From: DATDAW01 sp036524675
GTDB taxonomy: Bacteria; Verrucomicrobiota; Verrucomicrobiia; Chthoniobacterales; DASVRZ01
Assembly: GCA_036524675.1 (NCBI GenBank)
Contig: DATDBU010000180.1
Coordinates: 16,397 to 80,396, forward strand
Direction: 5' to 3'
Length of the DNA stretch: 64,000 nucleotides
This document shows, piece after piece, positions 35,634 through 43,205 of this stretch. Under the pieces are notes generated by a model. It was not told the origin of the DNA. It made no database searches and saw nothing but the letters and a program-made list of their open reading frames with translations. Made by a program: the position numbers and the translations under genes. Position 1 is the stretch's first letter, and each line of letters opens with the position of its first letter.

Positions 35634-37405
35634 GTGCGCTGTGCCACGTGTGCGACAGCGTCGAAACGCACGCGCGCTTTGTCGCCGATCAGATCCGCCG
35701 CGCCCGCGAAGATGCCGCGTTTCGCGAAGAGCTGCTCGCGCGCTGGGAAACGATCCGCGAAAGCATTGCCACGGTGCACACGCCTGCCGGCCTCGAACTT
35801 CCCGCAGTCGCTCTGCCAATGACTGACGAGCCGGGCGAGATCGCGCGGATCATTTTCTGCGAAGGCCTGCCCGGCGAGTTCCCGTTCACGAATTCCATCC
35901 ATCACGAGATCTACCGCCCGCCTCCGGCAGAGAATTCGAAATCCAAAATCCAAAATCCAAAATGGGAGGAGCCCACCCGCCTCTTCGCCGGCCTTGGCCT
36001 CGCTGAGGATACGAACGCGCGTTTCCACTACCTCACCAGGCACCAGCGCAACACCCGGCTCAGCACTGCGTTCGATGGGCCGACGCTCTACGGGCTCGAT
36101 AGCGACGCCGACGGCGTGTTTGGCAAGATCGGTGAAGGTGGCGTGGCCATCGACACGGTCGAGGACATGGCGCAGCTCTACGATTGTTTCCCTCTCGGCG
36201 ACGAAAATTTCTCCGTGTCGATGACCATCAACGGCCCGGCGCCCATCATCCTTGCGATGTATGTCGCGGCTGCGCGCCGTCGCTTCGGCTCGAAAGTCGT
36301 CGGCAAACTGCGCGGCACCGTCCAGGCCGACATCCTCAAGGAGGTGCAGGCGCAAAACGAAATCATCTTCCCGCTGGAGGCTTCGCTGCGGTTCCTCACC
36401 GACATGGTGGAATACACCACCGGGCACATGCCGCGCTGGTATCCCATTTCGATCAGCGGCTATCACATCGCCGAAGCCGGCGCGACGCCCGTGCAGCAGG
36501 CCGCTTACACCCTCTCGAATGGCTTCACCTACGTGGAACTCTTCCGCGAGCGCGGACTTGACGTGGATCGCTTCGGCCCGCGGCTTTCGTTCTTCCTCGA
36601 TTGCGGGCTCGACATTGAATACGTCGCGCTGGCTCGCGTATGTCGGAAGCTGTGGGCCATCGGCATGCGCGATGTCTTCGGCGCCGGGGAGCGCGCACAG
36701 CTTCTCCGGCTGCACACCCAAACGAGCGGCCGCTCGCTGATCGCCCACGAATTCAAAAACAACCTCACGCGCACGGCGGTCGAGCTTTTGCTAGCGTATA
36801 TCACCGCGACCAACTCCTGCCACAGCAACAGCGCCGACGAGCCCTTCACCACGCCGGGCGAGGAATACGTCCGCCTCGCCGCGCACGCGCAGTCGATCCT
36901 GCTCGAAGAAACGGGCCTCTTCCGGCACACAATGAATCTCTTCGGCGGCTCACCTGGGATGCAAGCCGTGGAGCGCGCGGTCGAGCGCGCGATTCTCGAC
37001 GAATTCCGTGCGATCGACCGTCTCGGCGGCGTGCTCGCGGCCATCGAGCTGCGCTACCAGCGCGCGCAGATCCAGGCCGCCGCCCATCGCTACGAGCAAC
37101 AAATCGCGGACGGCACCCGCCCCATCATCGGCCTCAACCGTTACGTCACACCGGCGGAAAAGCTTGCCGAACCGAAAGTCGTCCGCACCCCGCGGAGCAG
37201 GAAGCAGCATCAGGTCGAGCGCCTGAGGAAGTTCAAACGCCGTCACGCCGCGAAGTCAGAGCGGGCGCTTGACGCCCTCGCGCGCGTGGTAGAGAGCGGC
37301 GGCAACGTCTTCGCCGAACTGATCAAGACCGTCGAATGCTGCTCGCTCGGGCAGATCACGAGCCGGCTATTCGAGCTCGTCGGCCGCTACCGGCCGAGCG
37401 TGTAA
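35630..37405 (+). CDS. icmF: IcmF-like acyl-CoA mutase catalytic subunit (split IcmF, C-terminal part)
   Basis: 591 residues. The mutase TIM barrel matches IcmF better than methylmalonyl-CoA mutase: LSTAFDGPTLYGLDSD, FGKIGEGGVAIDTVEDM, SVSMTINGPAPIILAMYV, NEIIFPLEASLRFL, YPISISGYHIAEAGA, GTRPIIGLNRYVTP. No B12 domain follows, as expected if that domain is on the preceding protein. A heptamer repeat is translated at residues 103-111 (SKSKIQNPK). The stop TAA is supplied by a REP element. Substrate specificity (isobutyryl-, isovaleryl- or other acyl-CoA) cannot be fixed by eye. Confidence 0.88.
   Translation: MSALCHVCDSVETHARFVADQIRRAREDAAFREELLARWETIRESIATVHTPAGLELPAVALPMTDEPGEIARIIFCEGLPGEFPFTNSIHHEIYRPPPAENSKSKIQNPKWEEPTRLFAGLGLAEDTNARFHYLTRHQRNTRLSTAFDGPTLYGLDSDADGVFGKIGEGGVAIDTVEDMAQLYDCFPLGDENFSVSMTINGPAPIILAMYVAAARRRFGSKVVGKLRGTVQADILKEVQAQNEIIFPLEASLRFLTDMVEYTTGHMPRWYPISISGYHIAEAGATPVQQAAYTLSNGFTYVELFRERGLDVDRFGPRLSFFLDCGLDIEYVALARVCRKLWAIGMRDVFGAGERAQLLRLHTQTSGRSLIAHEFKNNLTRTAVELLLAYITATNSCHSNSADEPFTTPGEEYVRLAAHAQSILLEETGLFRHTMNLFGGSPGMQAVERAVERAILDEFRAIDRLGGVLAAIELRYQRAQIQAAAHRYEQQIADGTRPIIGLNRYVTPAEKLAEPKVVRTPRSRKQHQVERLRKFKRRHAAKSERALDALARVVESGGNVFAELIKTVECCSLGQITSRLFELVGRYRPSV
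35941..35961. repeat. Three tandem ATCCAAA heptamers inside icmF C-part
   Basis: Three exact head-to-tail copies of ATCCAAA, 21 bases in total, keep the frame and encode SKIQNP-type residues near position 103-111, a loop between the N-terminal segment and the mutase barrel. Confidence 0.85.
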
Positions 37406-37460
37406 CGCGAGCATCCTGCCCGCGGCGATTTTGCTTCGCGGGCAGGCTTGCCCGCGTTAC
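37402..37460. repeat. REP pair at the icmF stop codon, left flank of RAYT
   Basis: GTAACGCGAGCATCC then TGCCCGCG, spacer, then CGCGGGCAGGCTTG and CCCGCGTTAC. The TAA of the leading GTAAC is the icmF stop (37403-37405). It is one of two REP pairs flanking the transposase remnant. Confidence 0.85.
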
Positions 37461-37468
37461 GAACGGGA

Positions 37469-38106
37469 ATGGCTCGTGTGCTGTTCCGTGGTTTCGACGA
37501 ATACGGCGAGGTCTGCGTCACGCGCCATCGCCTGCCGCACTGGACGCAAGGTGGCGTGACCTATTTCATTACGTTCCGGCTGGGTGATTCGGTGCCGCTG
37601 ACCTTGTAGCGTCAGTGGCAGGAGGAACGCGAAATCTGGTTGCGCTGGCATCTGGAACCGTGGAAGCAGGAAACCGAAACGGAGTATCGCACACGGTTTA
37701 CCGAGAGGCAGGAGGAGTGGCTCGATGCTGGCATGGGCAAATGCCAACTGCGTCAGCCCGAAATTCGCGCCGAAGTCGAACGCTGTCTGCTGCACTTTGA
37801 CGACGTGCGCTACGACCTGGACGCCTTCGTGGTGATGCCGAACCACGTTCACGCCCTGCTTGCTCCGCGCGAAGGCCGGGCGTTGTTCGATTTGCTGAAG
37901 GCATGAAGGGTGTGAGCGCTCGAAATTGCAATCGACTGCTCGGGCGCACCGGGGAGCCGTTCTGGATGGAGGACGCTTACAATCGGATCGTTCGAGACGC
38001 AGCGGAGTTGTGGGCTTTTCGGCAATACATCGAAGCGAATCCGGTGAAGGCGAAGTTAGAGCCAGGCGAATACACGCTGGCCATGCGCGAAGTACTGGCG
38101 ACGTAA
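37469..38106 (+). pseudogene. REP-associated tyrosine transposase (RAYT), broken
   Basis: Y1/HUH transposase of the RAYT type. Conserved pieces: RLPHWTQGGVTYFITFRL, then VVMPNHVHALL (HUH motif), then RLLGRTGEPFWMEDAYNRIV and FRQYIEANPVKAKL (Tyr region). Two lesions: an in-frame TAG at codon 47 (37607-37609), and a frameshift at about 37903-37906 where one G appears lost from the expected Trp codon, giving TGA. Restoring both gives a continuous family-length protein of about 212 residues. REP pairs flank it on both sides. Its final TAA (38104-38106) lies in the right REP. Confidence 0.85.
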
Positions 38107-38163
38107 CGCGGGCAGGATTGCCCGCGCCGCTGTGGTTTTCGCGGGCAGGATTGCCCGCGTTAC
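38103..38163. repeat. REP pair, right flank of RAYT, at two stop codons
   Basis: GTAA then CGCGGGCA-GGAT-TGCCCGCG, spacer CCGCTGTGGTTTT, then an inverted copy ending CGCGTTAC. The left TAA ends the RAYT frame; the right TTA is the stop codon of the minus-strand acyl-CoA synthetase. Confidence 0.88.
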
Positions 38164-39851
38164 GCGCTCATCTCGCGCATCCGGTATTTCTGAATCTTCC
38201 CAGTCACCGTCGTCGGAAACTCGGTGACGAACTTCACGCGGGTCGGGATCTTGTAGTCCATGATCTGGCCGTGGCAGAAGGCGATCACTTCGTCGCTCGT
38301 CATCGTCGCGACTTCCTTCAATTTCACCCAGGCCATGACTTGCTCGCCGTAGTATTCGTCGGGCACGCCGATGACATAGGCCTCGGCGATCTTCGGATGC
38401 GTGAAGAGGAACTCTTCGACTTCGCGCGGGAAGATTTTCTCGCCACCGCGGCAGATCATGTCTTTGAGCCGTCCGGTGATGCGCACGTAACCGCGCTCGT
38501 CCATCACGGCGAGGTCGCCGCCGTGCAGCCAGCCGGCGTCATCGATCGTCTGGCACGTGCCTTCGGGATTGTTGAAATAGCCACGCATGACCTGATAGCC
38601 GCGGTAACAAAGTTCGCCCGGCTCGCCGCGCGGCAGGATGCGGCCCGTCGCGGGGTCGATGATCTTCTGCTCCTGATGCGGCATGACTTTGCCGACGGTG
38701 CCGACGCGGACTTCGATCGGGTCGTCCACCTCGGTCATGTTGCAGACGGGCGAGGTCTCGGTCATGCCGCAGGCGATGGTGATCTCCGCCATGTGCATCT
38801 CGCTCATCACGCGCTTCATCACTTCGATGGGGCACGGCGCGCCGGCCATGATGCCGGTGCGAAGCGTCGCAAGGTCGAACTCGCGGAACTGCGGATAATC
38901 GAGCTCGGCGATGAACATCGTCGGCACGCCATGCAGCGCGGTGCAGCGTTCGCGGGCGACGGCTTCGAGTGTGTGGACGGGCGAGAAATGCGGCGCGGGC
39001 AGGACCATCGTCGCCCCGTGAGTCACGCACGCGAGATTCGAGAGCACCATGCCGAAGCAATGATAGAACGGCACCGGGATGCAGAGCCGGTCGCGGTGGG
39101 TGAAACGCATGCGTTCGCCGACCCAAAAGCCGTTGTTGAGGAGGTTGTGATGCGTGAGCATCGCGCCCTTCGGAAAGCCGGTCGTGCCCGAGGTGTATTG
39201 AACGTTGATCACGTCATCGAAATCGAGCGATGCCTCCTGCTCGGCCAGCGCGGCCGGCTCGACGCGGTCGCCACCGGAAAGGAACTCGTCCCACGTGGTC
39301 AGTCCCGCATTTGGCGCTGGCGGCCGTAACGCGGACAATTCTGTCCGCGAGATACTAGAGTTGGATTCGTCGCGGACAGGATTGTCCGCGTTACGCACGA
39401 GCGAAATGACGTGGCGCAAGTGCGGCAATCTGTCGCTCAGCTTCGCCACGAAGTCCGCGTAGCAGACGTCCTTGAAGCCTTCGCCGATGATGAGGTAGTT
39501 CGTCTCGGATTGGTTGAGCGTGTATTCGAGTTCGGAAAGGCGATAGGCGGGATTGATGTTCACGAGCACCGCGCCCGCTTTTGCAGTTGCGAGTTGCACG
39601 ATTACCCACGCGGCGCAGTTGGTGGACCACATGCCTACGCGCTCGCCCTTCGCGAAGCCGAGCGCGAGCAGCGCCCGCGCGCAACGATCCACCTCCTCGC
39701 GAAGCTGCCTGTAGGTCAGCCGCTGATTCTCGAACATGGATACCAGCGCTTCGTTCCCGCCGAACTCCGCGGCGACATCATCCAGCATCGCACCGATCGT
39801 CTTGCCGATGAGCGGCACGTTGGAAACGCCGTGGGTGTAGCTGGGGATCAT
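38160..39851 (-). CDS. AMP-forming acyl-CoA synthetase
   Basis: 563 residues of the FadD-like AMP-binding family. A3 motif YTSGTTGFPKGAMLTH, A5 region GMTETSPVC, A7/A8 GWLHGGDLAVMDERGYVRITGRLKDMI, and the C-terminal lysine in TVTGKIQKYRMRE. It activates medium or longer carboxylic acids to acyl-CoA with ATP. A REP pair is translated in frame at residues 153-176 in a surface loop before the A3 motif, where relatives have a short acidic loop. The stop TAA is from another REP element. A third REP pair lies upstream of its start. Confidence 0.88.
   Translation of the reverse strand: MIPSYTHGVSNVPLIGKTIGAMLDDVAAEFGGNEALVSMFENQRLTYRQLREEVDRCARALLALGFAKGERVGMWSTNCAAWVIVQLATAKAGAVLVNINPAYRLSELEYTLNQSETNYLIIGEGFKDVCYADFVAKLSDRLPHLRHVISLVRNADNPVRDESNSSISRTELSALRPPAPNAGLTTWDEFLSGGDRVEPAALAEQEASLDFDDVINVQYTSGTTGFPKGAMLTHHNLLNNGFWVGERMRFTHRDRLCIPVPFYHCFGMVLSNLACVTHGATMVLPAPHFSPVHTLEAVARERCTALHGVPTMFIAELDYPQFREFDLATLRTGIMAGAPCPIEVMKRVMSEMHMAEITIACGMTETSPVCNMTEVDDPIEVRVGTVGKVMPHQEQKIIDPATGRILPRGEPGELCYRGYQVMRGYFNNPEGTCQTIDDAGWLHGGDLAVMDERGYVRITGRLKDMICRGGEKIFPREVEEFLFTHPKIAEAYVIGVPDEYYGEQVMAWVKLKEVATMTSDEVIAFCHGQIMDYKIPTRVKFVTEFPTTVTGKIQKYRMREMSA
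39326..39394. repeat. REP pair inserted in frame within acyl-CoA synthetase gene
   Basis: GTAA with stem CGCGGACA, loop ATTC, stem TGTCCGCG (left), and an inverted copy (39371-39394). Compared with the GGGCA/TGCCC type both arms have changed together (GGACA/TGTCC), so pairing is kept. The 69 bases are a multiple of three and encode residues 153-176 of the synthetase. Confidence 0.88.
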
Positions 39852-39903
39852 GACACGCTCTCCAGCGATAGCTTCCGGCAGCGATAGTGCTGGCGCAAAC
39901 GAC

Positions 39904-39962
39904 GTAACGCGGGCAATCCTGCCCGCGGTGGCGGAGGCGGCGGACAGGATTGTCCGCGTTAC
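39904..39962. repeat. REP pair between acyl-CoA synthetase and M28 peptidase
   Basis: Left unit is of the GGGCA type, right unit of the GGACA type, so the two subtypes coexist in one pair. The right end supplies the TAA stop (39959-39961) of the minus-strand peptidase gene. Confidence 0.88.
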
Positions 39963-40969
39963 TCCATTAGGTCGTGCACGACGCGCTCCAGCCCCGCGAC
40001 GACGCGCGCCAGCCGGTCGTAGTCAAGCTTGTCCGGCGTGTCGCTCGGAGCGTGATAGTGCGGGTAACGAAAGATGGCCGTGTCCGTCACCATGATGGCC
40101 GGATAACCCGCCTGCCAGAACGACCAGTGGTCCGACCACCCGATGCCCATCATCCACGAGGGCAGCGCGGCGCCTTCGGACGGGAACTTTGCCTCGCGGC
40201 GAAACGTGCCGATGCACTGCCGCACGAGCGCGCGCGAGCCGGTGTTGCCGACGAAGGCTACGAAATTGCCTGCCGACGGATAGAACAAGCCGACGCCCGC
40301 GGGATAGCCCTGGCTTCCCCTTTCCTCGCTGTAGTAGCCGATCGTTTCGAGGCTGAGCATCGCGACCACGTTTTCGCCGCGCTGCCGGCATTCGCGGGCA
40401 TAGACGAGGCTGCCCATCTGCGCCGTGTGATAAAAGGGCGCCTCTTCATTGACGAAGGTGACGAAGCGTAGTGTGCGTGTGGGTTTCGCATCGGCGAAGG
40501 CGCGTGCGAGCGCGAGCAATGCGGCGACACCGCTGCCGTTGTCATTCGCCGCCGGGCAGCCGAAGACCGAGTCGTAGTGCGCACCGATGATGACGATTTC
40601 GTCCGGCTTCGTTCGCCCGCGGATTTCCACTTCGAGGTTGTCGCAGTTTCTGCCGCGCAGGTCGTAGCCGCGACGGCGCACCTGGTAGCCGGCTTGCGTG
40701 AGACTGGACTCGATCCAGTCGGCTGCCTCGACGAGCCGCGCGTAAGCCCACCAATTGCGATTCCCGATGTCGCCAGCGAGCGCTTGCACGTCGCGCCGGA
40801 GCGCATCGCGCAGCGCCGCCTCTTCGGCAGTGAGCGGAAGGAGCGGCCCGCGGTAGCTCTTCAGCGGCATGCGGATCATCACATACCAGCAAACGAATCC
40901 CAACGCGGCGAGCAAGAGCGACGCCAGCACGGCCAGGCGTTTGTGAGCGGCAGACGTGATGAATCGCAT
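39959..40969 (-). CDS. Membrane-anchored M28 family metallopeptidase
   Basis: 336 residues from MRFITSAAHKR. N-terminal anchor (LAVLASLLLAALGFVCWYVM), then an M28 di-zinc aminopeptidase domain: H131-x-D133 (GAHYDSV), D143 in AANDNGSGV, catalytic E175/E176 in FVNEEAP, and a late zinc histidine in RYPHYHAPSDTPDKLDY. It probably trims peptides outside the cytoplasmic membrane. The frame is open to 41389 but the extension is the antisense of the dehydrogenase gene and is low-complexity, so ATG 40969 is chosen. It lies 11 bases after the acyl-CoA dehydrogenase stop, in the same operon. Confidence 0.88.
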   Translation of the reverse strand: MRFITSAAHKRLAVLASLLLAALGFVCWYVMIRMPLKSYRGPLLPLTAEEAALRDALRRDVQALAGDIGNRNWWAYARLVEAADWIESSLTQAGYQVRRRGYDLRGRNCDNLEVEIRGRTKPDEIVIIGAHYDSVFGCPAANDNGSGVAALLALARAFADAKPTRTLRFVTFVNEEAPFYHTAQMGSLVYARECRQRGENVVAMLSLETIGYYSEERGSQGYPAGVGLFYPSAGNFVAFVGNTGSRALVRQCIGTFRREAKFPSEGAALPSWMMGIGWSDHWSFWQAGYPAIMVTDTAIFRYPHYHAPSDTPDKLDYDRLARVVAGLERVVHDLME

Positions 40970-40980
40970 CGCACTGGCAG

Positions 40981-42726
40981 CTACACGACGCCTTCGTGCC
41001 GGAGCACCGCCTCTGCGGCGGCGGTGACGGCTTCGTCGTCGTTGTCGCGCAGGTCCGCGAGCCAGCGGCGCACGCGGCGCGCGGACTGGCGCAGAAACAG
41101 CGCAGCGGCCCGGTCGCGATGCATGACGCCCGTTTGCAAATCCGCGTCCCAGCGGCTCAGGACGCAGGCCGAGGCGAAGAGTTCCATGGCCGCGTTTGAG
41201 AGGCGCTCCTGCACGTATTGCCGGTCCAGGATCTCTTCGCGATGCCGGATCAGCACACGATCCACGGCGAGATTGAAACGCGAGATCATCCGACTGAGCC
41301 GGCGCGCGTGCGGGTCGAGCTGATCGCTCTGCACCGGCACTTCGGGAGCGTGCAACGCAGCGCCGGCGCGATCCAGGCCGACCAGCCACGCCTTGCGCGC
41401 GTGTCCCCGCGGATGGTGCAGCGCGTCCCAGATTTCTTTGAGCTGCATGCCGGGTCCGCGCATGCCGACGAGCGCGATGAACGAGGTGAGCACTTCGTTC
41501 GCGCCTTCGCCGATCTGGTTGATGCGCGCGTCACGCAGCATCCGCTCGAGTGGCAGATCGGTGAAGTAGGCGGCGCCACCGTGGATTTGGAACGCGTCGT
41601 TGACGATCGTCCAAAGCGCTTCGGTCGTGAAGACCTTCAGCATCGCCGTCTCGATCATGTAATCCTCCAGCCCGCGGTCGATGAGCGACGCTGTCACCGT
41701 CGTCATCGCGCCCATCGCATAAGTGCAGGCGGCCATGCGCGCGAGCCGTTTCTTGATCAGCTCAAACTCGCCGAGCGTGCGGCCAAACTGCCGGCGAGTC
41801 CGGGCGTGATGCACCGCGAGCCGCAACGCGGTCTTGGCCGCGCCGGTGCAGCACGCGCCAAAACTCACGCGCCCAAAATCGAGCACACTCAGCGCGACAC
41901 GCAGCCCCTTGCCGTGCGCGCCGAGGATGTTTTCGCGCGGCACCGGCATGTCGTGGAACGCTAGCCGCGCGGTCGCCGTGCCGCGGATGCCGAGTTTTTC
42001 CATGCGCGGCTCGAGCACGGTGAAACCCGGCATGTCCGGCGTGACGAGGAAGGCCGTGATCCCATCGCCCGTGCGCGCCATCACCGTCAGCACCTGCGCG
42101 ATGCCGCCGCTGGTGATGTAGCGTTTCTCGCCATTGAGGATGAAGTGTGTGCCGTCGGCGTTCGGTTCCGCCCGCGTTTGCACGTTTGCCGCATCGGAGC
42201 CGGCCTCGGGTTCGGTCAGGGCGAACGCAGCGAATTGCTCGCCGCGCACCAGCGGCGGCAGCCAGCGCTGCTTCTGCTCCGGCGTGCCGAAAAGCAGCAG
42301 AGCGCGCATTCCGATGGAGTGTTGCACATTCACGAAGATGGACGTCGAGGCGCAGCGCGAGCCGATCTCCTCCATCACGCGGCAATACGCCATCTGCGAC
42401 ATTCCACGTCCACCCACCTCGCGCGGCGCGCTCATCCCGAAAACACCGAGTTCTGCGAGGCTCGCGATCACTTCGCGCGGGATGTCCGCGTTCCGATCGA
42501 TGGACGCCGGATCGAGATGCTCATCGAGAAAGGCGCGCAGCTGCGTGAGGATCGTTTCCACTTCGCTCCGTTCCTCCGCACGGAGCGCCGGATACGGCAT
42601 CACCCAATCTTCGACGAAGCGCCCGAGAAAAAGCCCCTTCCCGACGCCGAGCTTCTCCGGGCCGGCAAACAGCAACTCTTCCGCGTCGTGAATCTGCTTT
42701 TCACGCCGGACAGTCGCGTGGCTCAT
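40981..42726 (-). CDS. Acyl-CoA dehydrogenase with C-terminal extension (VLCAD-like)
   Basis: 581 residues from MSHATVRREK. FAD/acyl-CoA dehydrogenase core: FALTEPEAGSDAANVQTRA, GEKRYITSGGIAQVL, VLDFGRVSFGACCTGAAK, ARTRRQFGRTLGEFELI, and the catalytic-base region INQIGEGANEV. About 170 residues follow the core, as in very-long-chain/ACAD9-type enzymes that associate with membranes. It oxidises an acyl-CoA to the 2-enoyl-CoA. ATG 42726 overlaps the OB-fold gene stop (ATGA). The start within the OB-fold gene (42906) is rejected. Confidence 0.9.
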   Translation of the reverse strand: MSHATVRREKQIHDAEELLFAGPEKLGVGKGLFLGRFVEDWVMPYPALRAEERSEVETILTQLRAFLDEHLDPASIDRNADIPREVIASLAELGVFGMSAPREVGGRGMSQMAYCRVMEEIGSRCASTSIFVNVQHSIGMRALLLFGTPEQKQRWLPPLVRGEQFAAFALTEPEAGSDAANVQTRAEPNADGTHFILNGEKRYITSGGIAQVLTVMARTGDGITAFLVTPDMPGFTVLEPRMEKLGIRGTATARLAFHDMPVPRENILGAHGKGLRVALSVLDFGRVSFGACCTGAAKTALRLAVHHARTRRQFGRTLGEFELIKKRLARMAACTYAMGAMTTVTASLIDRGLEDYMIETAMLKVFTTEALWTIVNDAFQIHGGAAYFTDLPLERMLRDARINQIGEGANEVLTSFIALVGMRGPGMQLKEIWDALHHPRGHARKAWLVGLDRAGAALHAPEVPVQSDQLDPHARRLSRMISRFNLAVDRVLIRHREEILDRQYVQERLSNAAMELFASACVLSRWDADLQTGVMHRDRAAALFLRQSARRVRRWLADLRDNDDEAVTAAAEAVLRHEGVV

Positions 42727-43205
42727 GACGTTGCCTCCCACGTGTTCGCGCCGACGAAATACACGTCGTTCACCGACCACGTTTTTTTCCGGCGAAACCG
42801 GGCGCGCACTGGCATCCCGATCTGCGGCTGCTCGATGCCGACCAGCCGCGTCATGAAGAGCGTGTCCACGCCGTCGAACTCGATGAGGCCAAGCATGAAC
42901 GGGCATTCGGCGAGGTACGGTTCGCCACTGAAATGGCAGGTCGTCCAGCTATGCACGCGGCCTTCGAGCGGCAGCTCAAACCACTCGGTCTTGCCGCCGC
43001 ACGACATGCATACGGTGCGCGGTGTGGCGTAGCGGTAGTCGCACTTCTTGCAGACGCTGCCGAGCAGCTTGCCCTGGCCGAGCGCGTGGAAGAAGGGCGA
43101 GTCCTCGGCGTAACTCACGTTGTAAGTTACGGTGTAGGACCATTGTCGGGTGAGCGGATCGAAGTTCGTCACCCACGGGCCTTCGGATTTTTCGGGCAGC
43201 GTCAT
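42723..43205 (-). CDS. Zinc-ribbon/OB-fold (DUF35) partner of thiolase
   Basis: 160 residues. A rubredoxin-like zinc ribbon CKKCDYRYATPRTVCMSCGG followed by an OB-fold (GRVHSWTTCHFSGEPYLAE, FMTRLVGIEQPQIGMPVRA). DUF35 proteins such as ChsH2 or the archaeal acetyl-CoA acetyltransferase partner bind CoA substrates and hand them to a thiolase-fold enzyme. It is coupled by ATGA overlaps to the thiolase-like gene upstream and the dehydrogenase downstream, so a three-protein complex or channel is plausible. Confidence 0.88.
   Translation of the reverse strand: MTLPEKSEGPWVTNFDPLTRQWSYTVTYNVSYAEDSPFFHALGQGKLLGSVCKKCDYRYATPRTVCMSCGGKTEWFELPLEGRVHSWTTCHFSGEPYLAECPFMLGLIEFDGVDTLFMTRLVGIEQPQIGMPVRARFRRKKTWSVNDVYFVGANTWEATS

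Noticed and set aside
37926..39329. Plus-strand open frame of 467 codons, Arg/His-rich
   Set aside because: Antisense of the acyl-CoA synthetase, produced by GC-rich third positions.
34981..39962. REP hairpins as intrinsic terminators
   Set aside because: Stems are strong but no T-tract follows and two pairs lie inside coding regions, so repeat elements are the better description.
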